Assembly: GCF_027587375.1 (NCBI RefSeq)
Contig: NZ_JAMXIC010000029.1
Location: 1 to 58,687, forward strand
Reading direction: 5' to 3'
Length of the DNA: 58,687 bases
From: Arthrobacter sp. B2a2-09
GTDB taxonomy: Bacteria; Actinomycetota; Actinomycetes; Actinomycetales; Micrococcaceae
Shown here: piece by piece, positions 34,606 to 42,606 of the stretch
Layout: each line of letters starts with the position of its first letter
How positions within the stretch are numbered: position 1 is the stretch's first letter
Notes under the pieces: model-generated
Seen by the model: only the letters and a program-made list of their open reading frames with translations
The model's database searches: none
Told to the model about the DNA's origin: nothing
Made by a program: the position numbers and the translations under genes

Positions 34606-35652
34606 ATGGCCTGGAGAATGCCAGCCGAAACCGCACCCCACGAACGCACCTGGATGGCGTTCCCCCGCACCGGCCTGACATTGGGCGACGACGCCGCTTC
34701 GGCGGAAGAAGCGTACGCCGCCTGGACCACCGTCGCCCATGCAGTGTCCGAGTTCGAGCCCGTCACCATGGTGGTCGACCCCAGCGAACGGGACCGGGCC
34801 AGCCGCATGCTCGGCGCCGGAATCGAACAGCTTGAGGCTCCCCTCGACGAATTCTGGATGCGCGACGTCGGACCGACCTTTGTCGTCGACGACGAACGTC
34901 CCGGCGTGCTCGGCGCAGTTGACTGGATCTTCAACGGATGGGGTGCCCCGGCCTGGTCCGAATGGGAGAAGAGCGCCGGAATGGCCCGCTTTGTCGCGGA
35001 AAAGTCCGGCGCTGAGCTGGTCGGTTCGCTGCTGGTCAACGAAGGCGGTGCCATCCACGTCGATGGTGAAGGCACCGTCCTCGTCACCGAAACCGTCCAG
35101 CTGGATCCACGCCGGAACCCTTACGCAGACAAGGCACGCGTCGAAGCGGAACTGTCACGCACGCTGGGCACTACCCACACCGTGTGGGTTCCGCGGGGCC
35201 TCACTCGTGACTATGAGGACCTCGGCACGCGCGGCCATATCGACATGGTGGCCACGCTTCCCTCCCCCGGCCGGGTCTTGCTGCACTCGCAGACCAATCC
35301 CGAACACCCCGATTTTGAGGTCAGCCGCACCCTCCAGCGGTTCTTCGAAACCCAGCAGGACGCCGCGGGCAAGCCGTTCGAGATCACCCTGCTTCCCGCG
35401 CCTGAGACCCTGCGCGACGAGGAAGGCTTCGTCGATTGGAGCTACGTCAACCACCTCGTGGTCAATGGCGGCGTGATTGCGTGCGGCTATGGCGAAGAGC
35501 GGGCCGACGCCCTGGCCGCGGACATCCTGGCGGAGGCCTACCCGGGCCGCCGCGTCGTCACAGTGGACGCCCGGCCGATCCTCGCCCGGGGCGGAGGAAT
35601 CCACTGCATCACGCAACAGCAGCCCAAACTCAACAGGCAGGCTGCACGATGA
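34606..35652 (+). CDS. aguA: Agmatine deiminase
   Basis: This 348-residue pentein-fold enzyme converts agmatine to N-carbamoylputrescine and ammonia. The catalytic Cys is C334 in GGGIHCITQQ; RGHIDM supplies the histidine and EFWMRDVGP the acidic residues. Length matches the family. The ATG at 34606 follows ACGGAGGAGACTTCC. It overlaps the amidase gene by ATGA, so the two enzymes are made together. Confidence 0.92.
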   Translation: MAWRMPAETAPHERTWMAFPRTGLTLGDDAASAEEAYAAWTTVAHAVSEFEPVTMVVDPSERDRASRMLGAGIEQLEAPLDEFWMRDVGPTFVVDDERPGVLGAVDWIFNGWGAPAWSEWEKSAGMARFVAEKSGAELVGSLLVNEGGAIHVDGEGTVLVTETVQLDPRRNPYADKARVEAELSRTLGTTHTVWVPRGLTRDYEDLGTRGHIDMVATLPSPGRVLLHSQTNPEHPDFEVSRTLQRFFETQQDAAGKPFEITLLPAPETLRDEEGFVDWSYVNHLVVNGGVIACGYGEERADALAADILAEAYPGRRVVTVDARPILARGGGIHCITQQQPKLNRQAAR

Positions 35653-37370
35653 GCCGCTTCGACGTCGTCGAGGCCTCAATTGCACAATTGCGTGCAGCGC
35701 TGGAGGCCCGGAAGGTGACCAGCGAGGAACTCACCCAGGCGTATCTGGACCGCATCGAAGCCTACGACCGCAACGGCATCACGTTGAACGCACTGGTTGT
35801 CATGAACCCCGAAGCGCTCGCAGATGCCCGGGCGTCCGACGAGCGCCGGGCAAGGGGCACCACCCTGGGGCCCCTCGACGGCATCCCCTACACCGCCAAG
35901 GACAGCTACCTGGCGAAAGGGCTCACGGCCGCCGCTGGCTCCCCCGCGTTCGAAAACCTCATCGCCCAGCGCGACGCCTTCACCATCGAACGCCTCCGCG
36001 CAACCGGGGCCGTTCTCATCGGCCTGACCAACATGCCGCCTATGGCCAACGGCGGCATGCAGCGCGGTGTCTATGGACGCGCCGAGAGCCCGTACAACGG
36101 CGATTTCCTCACTGCGGCTTTCGGTTCCGGGTCCTCGAACGGCTCGGGAACCGCCACCGCGGCGAGCTTCGGAGCCTTCGGGCTGGGCGAGGAGACCTGG
36201 TCCAGTGGCCGCGCACCGGCGTCGAACAATGCCCTGTGCGCGTACACGCCCTCTCGCGGGGTCATTTCAGTGCGTGGCAACTGGCCACTCGTCCCCACCA
36301 TGGATGTGGTGGTGCCCCACACCCGGTCCATGGCAGACCTTTTGGAATTGCTGGATGTCATTGTTGCCGACGACGCCGAAACCCGCGGCGACTTCTGGCG
36401 CGCGCAGCCATGGGTGGAGATCCCGGCCGCGTCCCGGGTCCGTCCGGCTTCCTACCCGGAGCTGGCACCAATCGACGTCGACGGCGCGCGCTCGGCTTTG
36501 AAGGGCAAACGCTTCGGGGTGCCGCGCATGTACATCAACGCGGACCCCGACGCCGGTACCAACGAAGCCCCCGGTATCGGCGGACCCACGGGTCAACGAA
36601 TCCAGACGCGCGATTCCGTGATGGAACTCTGGGAGGCTGCGCGCAGCGACCTCGAAACGGCCGGCGCCGAAGTGGTGTTGGTGGACTTCCCGGCCGTCTC
36701 CAACTACGAAGGCGACCGCCCGGGCGCGCCCACGATCGCCACCCGCGGATTGGTCAGCCCGGAGTTCCTCCAGCGGGAAATCGTCGATCTCTCGGCGTGG
36801 GCGTGGGACGACTTCCTCTCAGCAAACGGGGATCCGGTACTTAACAGCCTCGCCGACGTCGACGGCACGGCGATCTTCCCGCACCCGGACGGCGCGCTCC
36901 GAGACCGCTATGACGGTTTCGATGATGACATCGCCGACTACCCGGCGCACGTCCGCGCGCACGGGGTTGCTTCCGTCACCGACATCCCGCTCCTCGAAGA
37001 AGGCCTGCGCGGACTCGAAGAGACCCGGCGAGTGGACCTCGAGGAATGGATGGACGGTCTCCGCCTGGACGCGGTCATCTTCCCTGCCGCCGCCGACGTC
37101 GGACCAGCCGACATGGACGTCAACGAATCCTCAGCCGATCTCGGCTGGCGCAACGGCGTCTGGGTGGCCAACGGCAACCTCGTTCCGCGGCATCTGGGGA
37201 TCCCGACGGTCACCGTGCCGATGGGAACCATGACCGATACCGGCATGCCCGTGGGGCTCACGTTCGCTGGCCGCGCCTACGACGACACCGCACTGCTGGC
37301 CCTGGCTGCGGCCTTTGAGGCAACGGGCGAGCGCCGCACCGCTCCCCCGCGCACACCGCGCCTCGACTGA
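35649..37370 (+). CDS. Amidase-signature enzyme
   Basis: 573 residues. The Ser-cisSer-Lys triad can be placed as K84 (YTAKDSY), S162/S163 (GSGSSNGSG) and S186 (TWSSGRAPAS). Other members read GGSSGGS and GGSIR at the last two places, so the second motif is unusual. In most agmatine pathways the next step is N-carbamoylputrescine amidase (AguB), a nitrilase-fold enzyme; here an amidase-signature protein occupies that place and may do the same job or act on another amide. Start by ATGA overlap with aguA. Confidence 0.85.
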   Translation: MSRFDVVEASIAQLRAALEARKVTSEELTQAYLDRIEAYDRNGITLNALVVMNPEALADARASDERRARGTTLGPLDGIPYTAKDSYLAKGLTAAAGSPAFENLIAQRDAFTIERLRATGAVLIGLTNMPPMANGGMQRGVYGRAESPYNGDFLTAAFGSGSSNGSGTATAASFGAFGLGEETWSSGRAPASNNALCAYTPSRGVISVRGNWPLVPTMDVVVPHTRSMADLLELLDVIVADDAETRGDFWRAQPWVEIPAASRVRPASYPELAPIDVDGARSALKGKRFGVPRMYINADPDAGTNEAPGIGGPTGQRIQTRDSVMELWEAARSDLETAGAEVVLVDFPAVSNYEGDRPGAPTIATRGLVSPEFLQREIVDLSAWAWDDFLSANGDPVLNSLADVDGTAIFPHPDGALRDRYDGFDDDIADYPAHVRAHGVASVTDIPLLEEGLRGLEETRRVDLEEWMDGLRLDAVIFPAAADVGPADMDVNESSADLGWRNGVWVANGNLVPRHLGIPTVTVPMGTMTDTGMPVGLTFAGRAYDDTALLALAAAFEATGERRTAPPRTPRLD

Positions 37371-37374
37371 CAGA

Positions 37375-37737
37375 TCAGGTGGACTCGTCGTCGAAAGGTG
37401 CCTTCTGCCCGGCCGCCAACCGCACAACCGGGCGGGCAGGAGGCTGCATCTGGGTTGGGACGACAGGCTCAGGAAGCGGCTCGTCCTCCTCGAGGAGGGC
37501 TTCACGGATAATGCGGCGAGGGTCGTATTGGCGTGGATCCATTTTCCGCCAATCGATGTCCTCGAATTCGGGGCCGAGCTCCTGGCGGATCTTTTCCTGC
37601 GCGCCGGAGGCCATGCGCCGCAGTTCGCGGATAAGCCGCCCCAGCTTCCTCGCATACTCTGGAAGCTTGGTCGGTCCAAGGACCAAAACGGCAATGATCA
37701 GGAGAAGGGCTACCTTCTCGACCGAAATATCGATCAT
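37375..37737 (-). CDS. tatB: TatB-like component of the twin-arginine translocase
   Basis: 120 residues. A single N-terminal membrane helix (VALLLIIAVLVLGP) is followed by an amphipathic helix (YARKLGRLIRELRRM) and a Pro/Arg-rich tail, the TatA/TatB layout; the conserved Pro after the helix (GPTKLPEYA) is present. TatB initiates recognition of folded Tat substrates with TatC. No tatC is near. The short N-terminus lacks the usual FxxxE start, so TatA is possible. Confidence 0.83.
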   Translation of the reverse strand: MIDISVEKVALLLIIAVLVLGPTKLPEYARKLGRLIRELRRMASGAQEKIRQELGPEFEDIDWRKMDPRQYDPRRIIREALLEEDEPLPEPVVPTQMQPPARPVVRLAAGQKAPFDDEST

Positions 37738-37784
37738 GGCTCCATTCTAAAGCCACCACCCGGTCCTTCCGGGCGGCACCGGGC

Positions 37785-38339
37785 TTAGGAGATCGCGAAC
37801 AACGCAACTGCAAGTCCAGCAGCCATCAGCGCCTCGCGGACTCCCTTCAATCGAGGCACAGCGTGCGATTTGCTCTCGGCCGGCATCGCGAAGGTGCCCA
37901 ACAGCCACCCCATGGCGGCGAAAATCATGAGCAGCGCACTCATGATGTCAGCAAGGATGATGCCCAATTGGTGTCCTGGATGATCCGACACCGTTCCAGC
38001 TCCACTCGACGCGGATAGCAGCACCCAGCCCGAAAGGGCCGCCACCGCTGCGCCATAGATGGCCGACCATCGCCCTGTTTCGCCCAACCCCGAGCCTTGG
38101 TACACGACTCTGACGGCAAACAAGAGGAAGACAACGCCAATCGCTGCTCCCAGCGGGACGACACCGAGCGGAGCCCATCCGAGCCCCACCGCCGCCATAG
38201 TTGCGGCCAATATCCCCGCGGCGGCCGCATCTATCCGGGCCACCACGCTCTTGGCCCGGAAGATGGCTCCGAACCCCAACACAGCCGCTGCACCGAAAAG
38301 CAGCACCAGAGCGCCTACAACAAACCAACCTCGGAACAT
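37785..38339 (-). CDS. Hypothetical membrane protein
   Basis: 184 residues with five or six hydrophobic segments, e.g. FVVGALVLLFGAAAVLGFG and LGIILADIMSALLMIFAAMGW, and no known motif. The codon use is like the neighbours. It reads toward tatB with a 47-bp gap. It lies directly outside the direct-repeat-bounded cassette. Function unknown. Confidence 0.65.
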   Translation of the reverse strand: MFRGWFVVGALVLLFGAAAVLGFGAIFRAKSVVARIDAAAAGILAATMAAVGLGWAPLGVVPLGAAIGVVFLLFAVRVVYQGSGLGETGRWSAIYGAAVAALSGWVLLSASSGAGTVSDHPGHQLGIILADIMSALLMIFAAMGWLLGTFAMPAESKSHAVPRLKGVREALMAAGLAVALFAIS

Positions 38340-38407
38340 ACCCTGCCAATCCTCCTGCGCGCTTCCGGTTGAAACCCACCCGCAGTCATATCAGTTCCGC
38401 ATGGGAG

Positions 38408-38429
38408 AACCCTGCATGCCACGAAGATC
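38408..38429. repeat. Direct repeat, left copy (22 bp)
   Basis: Identical to 42585-42606. The core runs AACCCTGCAT GCCACGAAGATC with TGGGA also shared on the left side, shifted by one base. The two copies bracket about 4.2 kb. Confidence 0.85.
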
Positions 38430-38494
38430 TGCCATTCGGGGAGCCCATTTGGACTGGAGAGCTTTGTTGGCTTCCCGTCAAAATGCAGATCTTC
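38423..38494. repeat. Long imperfect hairpin adjoining the left direct repeat
   Basis: GAAGATCTGCCATT (38423-38436) and AATGCAGATCTTC (38482-38494) are inverted copies; inside them CGGGGAGCC (38437-38445) pairs with GGCTTCCCG (38469-38477) with one G-T pair. The stem is about 22 bp with small bulges. The rest of this 348-bp gap (38340-38687) has no gene I can support. Confidence 0.7.
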
Positions 38495-38687
38495 GGGAGG
38501 AGTTTGACACGGGGCTGCCCACCAATCGCTGAGGTTGTCCAAGGCGACCATTTATCGGCCTGCGTCGAGGGGCGAGACACGCCAACGGCTGGCCGGCTGC
38601 AGTTACGCGTGGCCTAGTCCTAGGACCAGCAAGGCGTAGATCCGGGGAAGTGACTTGCCGGCAAAATTCGGGCCGTGGCAGACGGCA

Positions 38688-39386
38688 TCACACCCGGCCG
38701 CCTCCGTCACTCGAATGAATGGGAACCCGTTCGCCTGCAGTAGTCGGGATCAACTCGCGAAGCTCGCCCGCCGATACGTTCGCGCCGAATGCTGGGTTCC
38801 CCGGCTGCAAGGCCACGCCTGAGGGCAGGCGACCCAAGAGGACTGGGTCGAAACCTAGCGCATCGATCAGTGCAGAGACGGCGACGACGTCGTCGTCTCC
38901 GTCCCCGGCCAATGCGATCGCCTTGCGGTCCGGCATCCCGGTTGGCCGACTCTCCTCTTCGAGATCGTGATATCCCATGTGGTTCAGAGCTTTCACGACA
39001 CGTGAATTGGAAAGGAAGTCCTGCACGATCTCGCTGGTGGAGATACGTGGGTCGTCGAGGTCGTCACGGATGCCGTCGGTTTCCCACCAGTAGTTCATCG
39101 CGTCAATCACGAGTTTTCCGCTCAGCTGTGCAACCGGGAGGCTCCGATACTTACCGAGGGGCAAGGCGAGGATGACGACGTCGGCCTCGAGGGCGGCGTT
39201 CTCGGGTCGGACTGCCACAGCTCCGGGAACGAGCACTTCGATGGTGAGGGCGATCTTATCCGGGTCTCCAGAGCCTGAGATCAGCACCCGGTAGCCTGCG
39301 TCGAGAGCGAGCCGGGCCAGCACAGTGCCGACTTTGCCTGCGCCGAGGATGCCGATGGTGCGGACCGGACTCTTCGTGCCGTTCAC
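38688..39386 (-). CDS. NADPH-dependent F420 reductase-like protein
   Basis: 232 residues. The N-terminal Rossmann motif GILGAGKVGTVLARLAL is typical of F420H2:NADP oxidoreductases (NADP_Rossmann, F420_oxidored). It starts at a GTG (39386) that overlaps the stop of the first LLM gene (GTGA), so it is coupled to it. It could transfer hydride between NADPH and F420 for the LLM enzymes, if those use F420; a dehydrogenase of another kind is possible, since this fold is shared. Confidence 0.8.
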   Translation of the reverse strand: MNGTKSPVRTIGILGAGKVGTVLARLALDAGYRVLISGSGDPDKIALTIEVLVPGAVAVRPENAALEADVVILALPLGKYRSLPVAQLSGKLVIDAMNYWWETDGIRDDLDDPRISTSEIVQDFLSNSRVVKALNHMGYHDLEEESRPTGMPDRKAIALAGDGDDDVVAVSALIDALGFDPVLLGRLPSGVALQPGNPAFGANVSAGELRELIPTTAGERVPIHSSDGGGRV

Positions 39387-40468
39387 GGCCGCGCCCCCGT
39401 TCGGGACCCGGTCGAAGTCGAAGATGTGTCAGCGAGCATGTCGCGGACCAGGGGGATAACTCGAGTACCGTAGAGCTCCACGGCCCGCAGGCGGGCCGTC
39501 GCGGCCATGTGTCCGCCGGCAGTGTAGATGAGGTCGAACCGGCCGACGTCGAGAGCGCGGATCGCATCAGCCATCTTGGCGGCGACGGTCTCGGGCGAGC
39601 CGACATAAAGGGATCCGCGTTCCACATCGGCCTCGAACTCACCGCGCTGAAGGGGAGGCCAGCCGCGCAGCGCGCCAATGCGATCACGAATCACTTTGTA
39701 GCCCGGATAGAACAGTTCTTTTGCCGTCTCATCGGTATCAGCGATCAGTCCCGGGGAATGCATGCCCACCGGGAACGCGGTGGTGCCTAGCTGCTCGGTG
39801 GCACGGCGGTACAGGTCGACATACGGGGCGAAGCGGGCAGGGGCGCCGCCGATGATGGCCAGCATGAGCCGGAACCCGTAGTTCGCAGTGCGAATCACGG
39901 ACTGCGGGGTGCCTCCGACGCCGACCCAGGTCCGCAGCCGACCCGAGTCCGTCTTAGGGAACACGTCTGCTTCGTGCAGTGGCGCACGTGTGGTGCCCGT
40001 CCATGTGACGGGCTTCTCGTCAAGGAGTTTGTGAAACAAGTCGATCTTCTCGTCGAAGAGGAGATCGTAGTCGCTGAGATCGTAGCCGAACAACGGGAAC
40101 GACTCGGTAAACGAGCCGCGTCCGAGGATCACTTCGGCACGGCCATTCGAGAGCGCGTCTACGGTCGCGAACCGCTGGAACACTCGCACTGGATCATCGG
40201 ACGAGAGGACTGTCACACCAGACCCGAGGCGAATCCGGTCGGTTGCAGTGGCGATCCCGGCAAGGACCGTTTCCGGGGTGGAGATGGCGAACTCCGGGCG
40301 GTGGTGCTCGCCTATGGCGATCGCGTCAATGCCGATATCGTCGGCGAGGATCGCTTCGGCCAAGGTGGCGCGGATCGCATCGCCGTGGGTGACGATGTCA
40401 CCGTGAGCGTCGCGAGGCAGGTCCCCGAAGGTGTCAATGCCGAACTCGAGGTCGGTGAAGTCGTTCAT
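39383..40468 (-). CDS. LLM-class flavin/F420-dependent oxidoreductase, copy 1
   Basis: A 361-residue luciferase-like TIM-barrel protein with AIAIGEHHRPEFAIS, IRLGSGVTVLSSDDPVRV and VGVGGTPQSVIRTA. Sub-family motifs match bacterial LLM monooxygenases that use FMN or F420. The ATG at 40468 follows AAAGGGAAAAACTC; an upstream frame to 40486 adds only MKREKL. It is a paralogue of the next gene (many shared blocks). Confidence 0.87.
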   Translation of the reverse strand: MNDFTDLEFGIDTFGDLPRDAHGDIVTHGDAIRATLAEAILADDIGIDAIAIGEHHRPEFAISTPETVLAGIATATDRIRLGSGVTVLSSDDPVRVFQRFATVDALSNGRAEVILGRGSFTESFPLFGYDLSDYDLLFDEKIDLFHKLLDEKPVTWTGTTRAPLHEADVFPKTDSGRLRTWVGVGGTPQSVIRTANYGFRLMLAIIGGAPARFAPYVDLYRRATEQLGTTAFPVGMHSPGLIADTDETAKELFYPGYKVIRDRIGALRGWPPLQRGEFEADVERGSLYVGSPETVAAKMADAIRALDVGRFDLIYTAGGHMAATARLRAVELYGTRVIPLVRDMLADTSSTSTGSRTGARP

Positions 40469-40506
40469 GAGTTTTTCCCTTTTCAAATGCCGAGGTGGTG
40501 GTCAGT

Positions 40507-41610
40507 TCAGGCGTGGACGGCCTTGACAATCTGCGCCGGTGTTCGGCCGGTGAGGTGCCAGTCGCCTGGATTCTCGGCGAGCAGCTCGCGGACACGCGGA
40601 GCGACCCTTTCGCCGAACAGGCGGATGCTGTGTTCGCGAGCCTGCCGGGGAAGGTGCAGCACGTCGTATTTGAGGTCGAAGCGGGACAGATGGTTCGCGC
40701 GCACGATCCCGGCGATCTTCTGCGCCACGGTCTCGGGAGATCCGACGTAGAGGGCGCCAGTGTCGACCTCCTCGGCGTATCGTTCGGCGGTCGGCGGGTA
40801 GAAGCCGCGTTCCTTGCTGACCTGTGTCACGACAGGCTGCCAATGCTTCCAGTGGACGTTCTTCGCTTCTTCGTCGGTGTCGGCGATAAAGCCGAGGGAA
40901 TGCTGCGCGATCGGCAGCTCTGGGTGCCCGAATGATGAGAGCGCCCGCAGGTAGAGCTCGGCGTGCCCGGCGAAGCGCTCGGGGCGTCCGCCGATGATGG
41001 CCATCATGAGCGGAAGTCCGTGCCGCGCCGCGCGGATCACGGAGTCGGGGCTGCCGCCTATTCCGATCCACGCCGGGATCCCGCCATCCGGCATCCGCGG
41101 ATGCAGACGCACGTTCTCGAGCGAGCTGCGGTACTTCCCGGACCAGGTCACGCGATCCTCCCGCAGGAGACGGAGGAACAGATCGAGCTTCTCCTCGAAG
41201 ATGTCCTCGTAGTCGGCGATGTCGTAACCGAACAGCTGGAACGACTCGATCGCGGATGCCCGGCCTAGGACGAGCTGCGTGCGGCCGCCGGAGATCCCGT
41301 CGACGGTCGCGAACTCCTGATACAGGCGCACCGGATCCTGCGTCGAGAGCACGGTGACCGAGGTGCCGAGGTGGATGCTGGAGGTAGCCTGTGCGGCGGC
41401 CGCCAACAGCACCGGGGTGGCCGAGTCGACCATGCCCTCCCGATAGTGCTCGCCGACGCTGAAAACGTCCAGACCGACGGCCTCTGCCAGCTGCGCCTCC
41501 TCGATGAGTAGACGCAGCGTCTCGGCATCCGACATCACGCGACCTGCGTCGGTTGAGATGTCGCCGAACGAGTTCAGCCCGAACTCAAGATCATCGATCT
41601 GACCAACCAT
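40507..41610 (-). CDS. LLM-class flavin/F420-dependent oxidoreductase, copy 2
   Basis: A 367-residue LLM protein with FSVGEHYREGMVDSA, IHLGTSVTVLSTQDPVRLYQ, LFGYDIADYEDIFEEKLDLF and IGIGGSPDSVIRAA. It is clearly related to copy 1 throughout, so a tandem duplication is likely. The ATG at 41610 follows GGGCCGGGGACGTG. It is the first gene of the minus-strand operon, divergent from marR, and the MarR operators lie before it. Confidence 0.87.
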   Translation of the reverse strand: MVGQIDDLEFGLNSFGDISTDAGRVMSDAETLRLLIEEAQLAEAVGLDVFSVGEHYREGMVDSATPVLLAAAAQATSSIHLGTSVTVLSTQDPVRLYQEFATVDGISGGRTQLVLGRASAIESFQLFGYDIADYEDIFEEKLDLFLRLLREDRVTWSGKYRSSLENVRLHPRMPDGGIPAWIGIGGSPDSVIRAARHGLPLMMAIIGGRPERFAGHAELYLRALSSFGHPELPIAQHSLGFIADTDEEAKNVHWKHWQPVVTQVSKERGFYPPTAERYAEEVDTGALYVGSPETVAQKIAGIVRANHLSRFDLKYDVLHLPRQAREHSIRLFGERVAPRVRELLAENPGDWHLTGRTPAQIVKAVHA

Positions 41611-41648
41611 CACGTCCCCGGCCCTTCTCGTCGCCCCGGACCTTCCGG

Positions 41649-41694
41649 ATTGACGTGTCAATACCCCGAACAACGCTATAGTTGACGTATCAAT
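41649..41694. promoter_or_regulatory. Two MarR-type operators
   Basis: ATTGACGTGTCAAT (41649-41662) and TTGACGTATCAA (41682-41693) are near-identical palindromes. Their centres are 32 bp apart, three helical turns, so two dimers would lie on the same face. They fill the gap between the LLM operon and marR. Confidence 0.82.
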
Positions 41695-41707
41695 TCCCGG
41701 AGGTGAG

Positions 41708-42196
41708 ATGGTCTACGCGAAGCACCGCACGATGCCGACTCCCGTGCAGTTGCGGATCTGGCGGGACTACATCGAAACAGCCGAGGCGCTGCGCACACGC
41801 CTCACGGGTCGCCTACAGAACGAGTCGTCCCTGTCGTCAGGGGACTACCAGGTGCTGCTCGCCCTCAGCGAGGCGGAACATCACACGATCCGGTCATCAG
41901 AGCTCGCTGCCATGATCGGCTGGGAACGCAGCCGCTTGTCGCATCACCTGGGCCGCATGGAGAAGCGGCAGCTCATCCGACGGATCCCCTGCGCAGACGC
42001 CGTGCACGGCATCGATGTGATCGCCACCGATCCGGGACTGGAGCTATTCCGTGCCGGATCGGTCCCGCACCTGCGCGCCGTGAAGGAAATCTTCATCGAC
42101 GCGCTGTCCGCGGAGCAGCTCACACAGGTCGAGGACATCGCAATCGTCCTGCGCCGACATCTTGGCCTCGATTCCGAGGTCGGAACAAGGGAGTGA
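41708..42196 (+). CDS. MarR-family regulator
   Basis: A 162-residue winged-helix protein (IRSSELAAMIGWERSRLSHHLGRMEKRQLIRR, here read as IRSSELAAMIGWERS then RLSHHLGRMEKRQLI). The ATG at 41708 follows GGAGGTGAG. It is divergent from the LLM oxidoreductase operon and probably represses both through the paired palindromes at 41649-41694. Its inducer may be the compound the LLM enzymes attack. Confidence 0.9.
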   Translation: MVYAKHRTMPTPVQLRIWRDYIETAEALRTRLTGRLQNESSLSSGDYQVLLALSEAEHHTIRSSELAAMIGWERSRLSHHLGRMEKRQLIRRIPCADAVHGIDVIATDPGLELFRAGSVPHLRAVKEIFIDALSAEQLTQVEDIAIVLRRHLGLDSEVGTRE

Positions 42197-42198
42197 AC

Positions 42199-42501
42199 AT
42201 GAACGAGATGAATCAGGGCGATCAAACGCCTCAACGCGAGTCTATTGCGATCCGCCAGTATCGCGCCCCCGGCATCGTCGTGACCTGGGAACCTGCCCGT
42301 TGCCGACACGCGGCCGAATGCATCCGAGGGCTTCCACAAGTGTTCAACCGTGACGTACGGCCGTGGATCGATACCAGCCGTGCCAGCGTTGACGAACTGG
42401 TCGAGGTGATCGACCGGTGCCCCAGCTACGCGCTGGGATACCACGCCGCCGACGGCCGGATGCGGACACCGCCTGGGGAAGGCGACACCTCCGCCACATA
42501 G
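42199..42501 (+). CDS. Ferredoxin-like [4Fe-4S] protein (Fer4_19 / DUF1271)
   Basis: About 100 residues. The domain WEPARCRHAAECIRGLPQVF...RPWI...VIDRCPSYALGY has the three cysteines and spacing of the Fer4_19 family, which binds an iron-sulfur cluster or is derived from one. The ATG at 42199 overlaps the marR stop region behind AAGGGAG. Placement next to LLM oxidoreductases suggests an electron-transfer role; this is inference. Confidence 0.8.
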   Translation: MNEMNQGDQTPQRESIAIRQYRAPGIVVTWEPARCRHAAECIRGLPQVFNRDVRPWIDTSRASVDELVEVIDRCPSYALGYHAADGRMRTPPGEGDTSAT

Positions 42502-42584
42502 TCGTACGTTGCAGCCGCAAACCCGACCAGGCCTGGCAGAATGTCAGAGCGTTTGAAAGACCGGGGCATCGACACCCCCTGGGA

Positions 42585-42606
42585 AACCCTGCATGCCACG
42601 AAGATC
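42585..42606. repeat. Direct repeat, right copy (22 bp)
   Basis: Identical to 38408-38429. It overlaps the stop codon of the CadD-like gene (stop at 42605-42607). The rest of this ~100-bp gap (42502-42604) holds nothing else I recognise. Confidence 0.85.

Noticed and set aside
38423..38494. Integron attC site
   Set aside because: The hairpin lacks the RYYYAAC/GTTRRRY core sites and no integron integrase is near.
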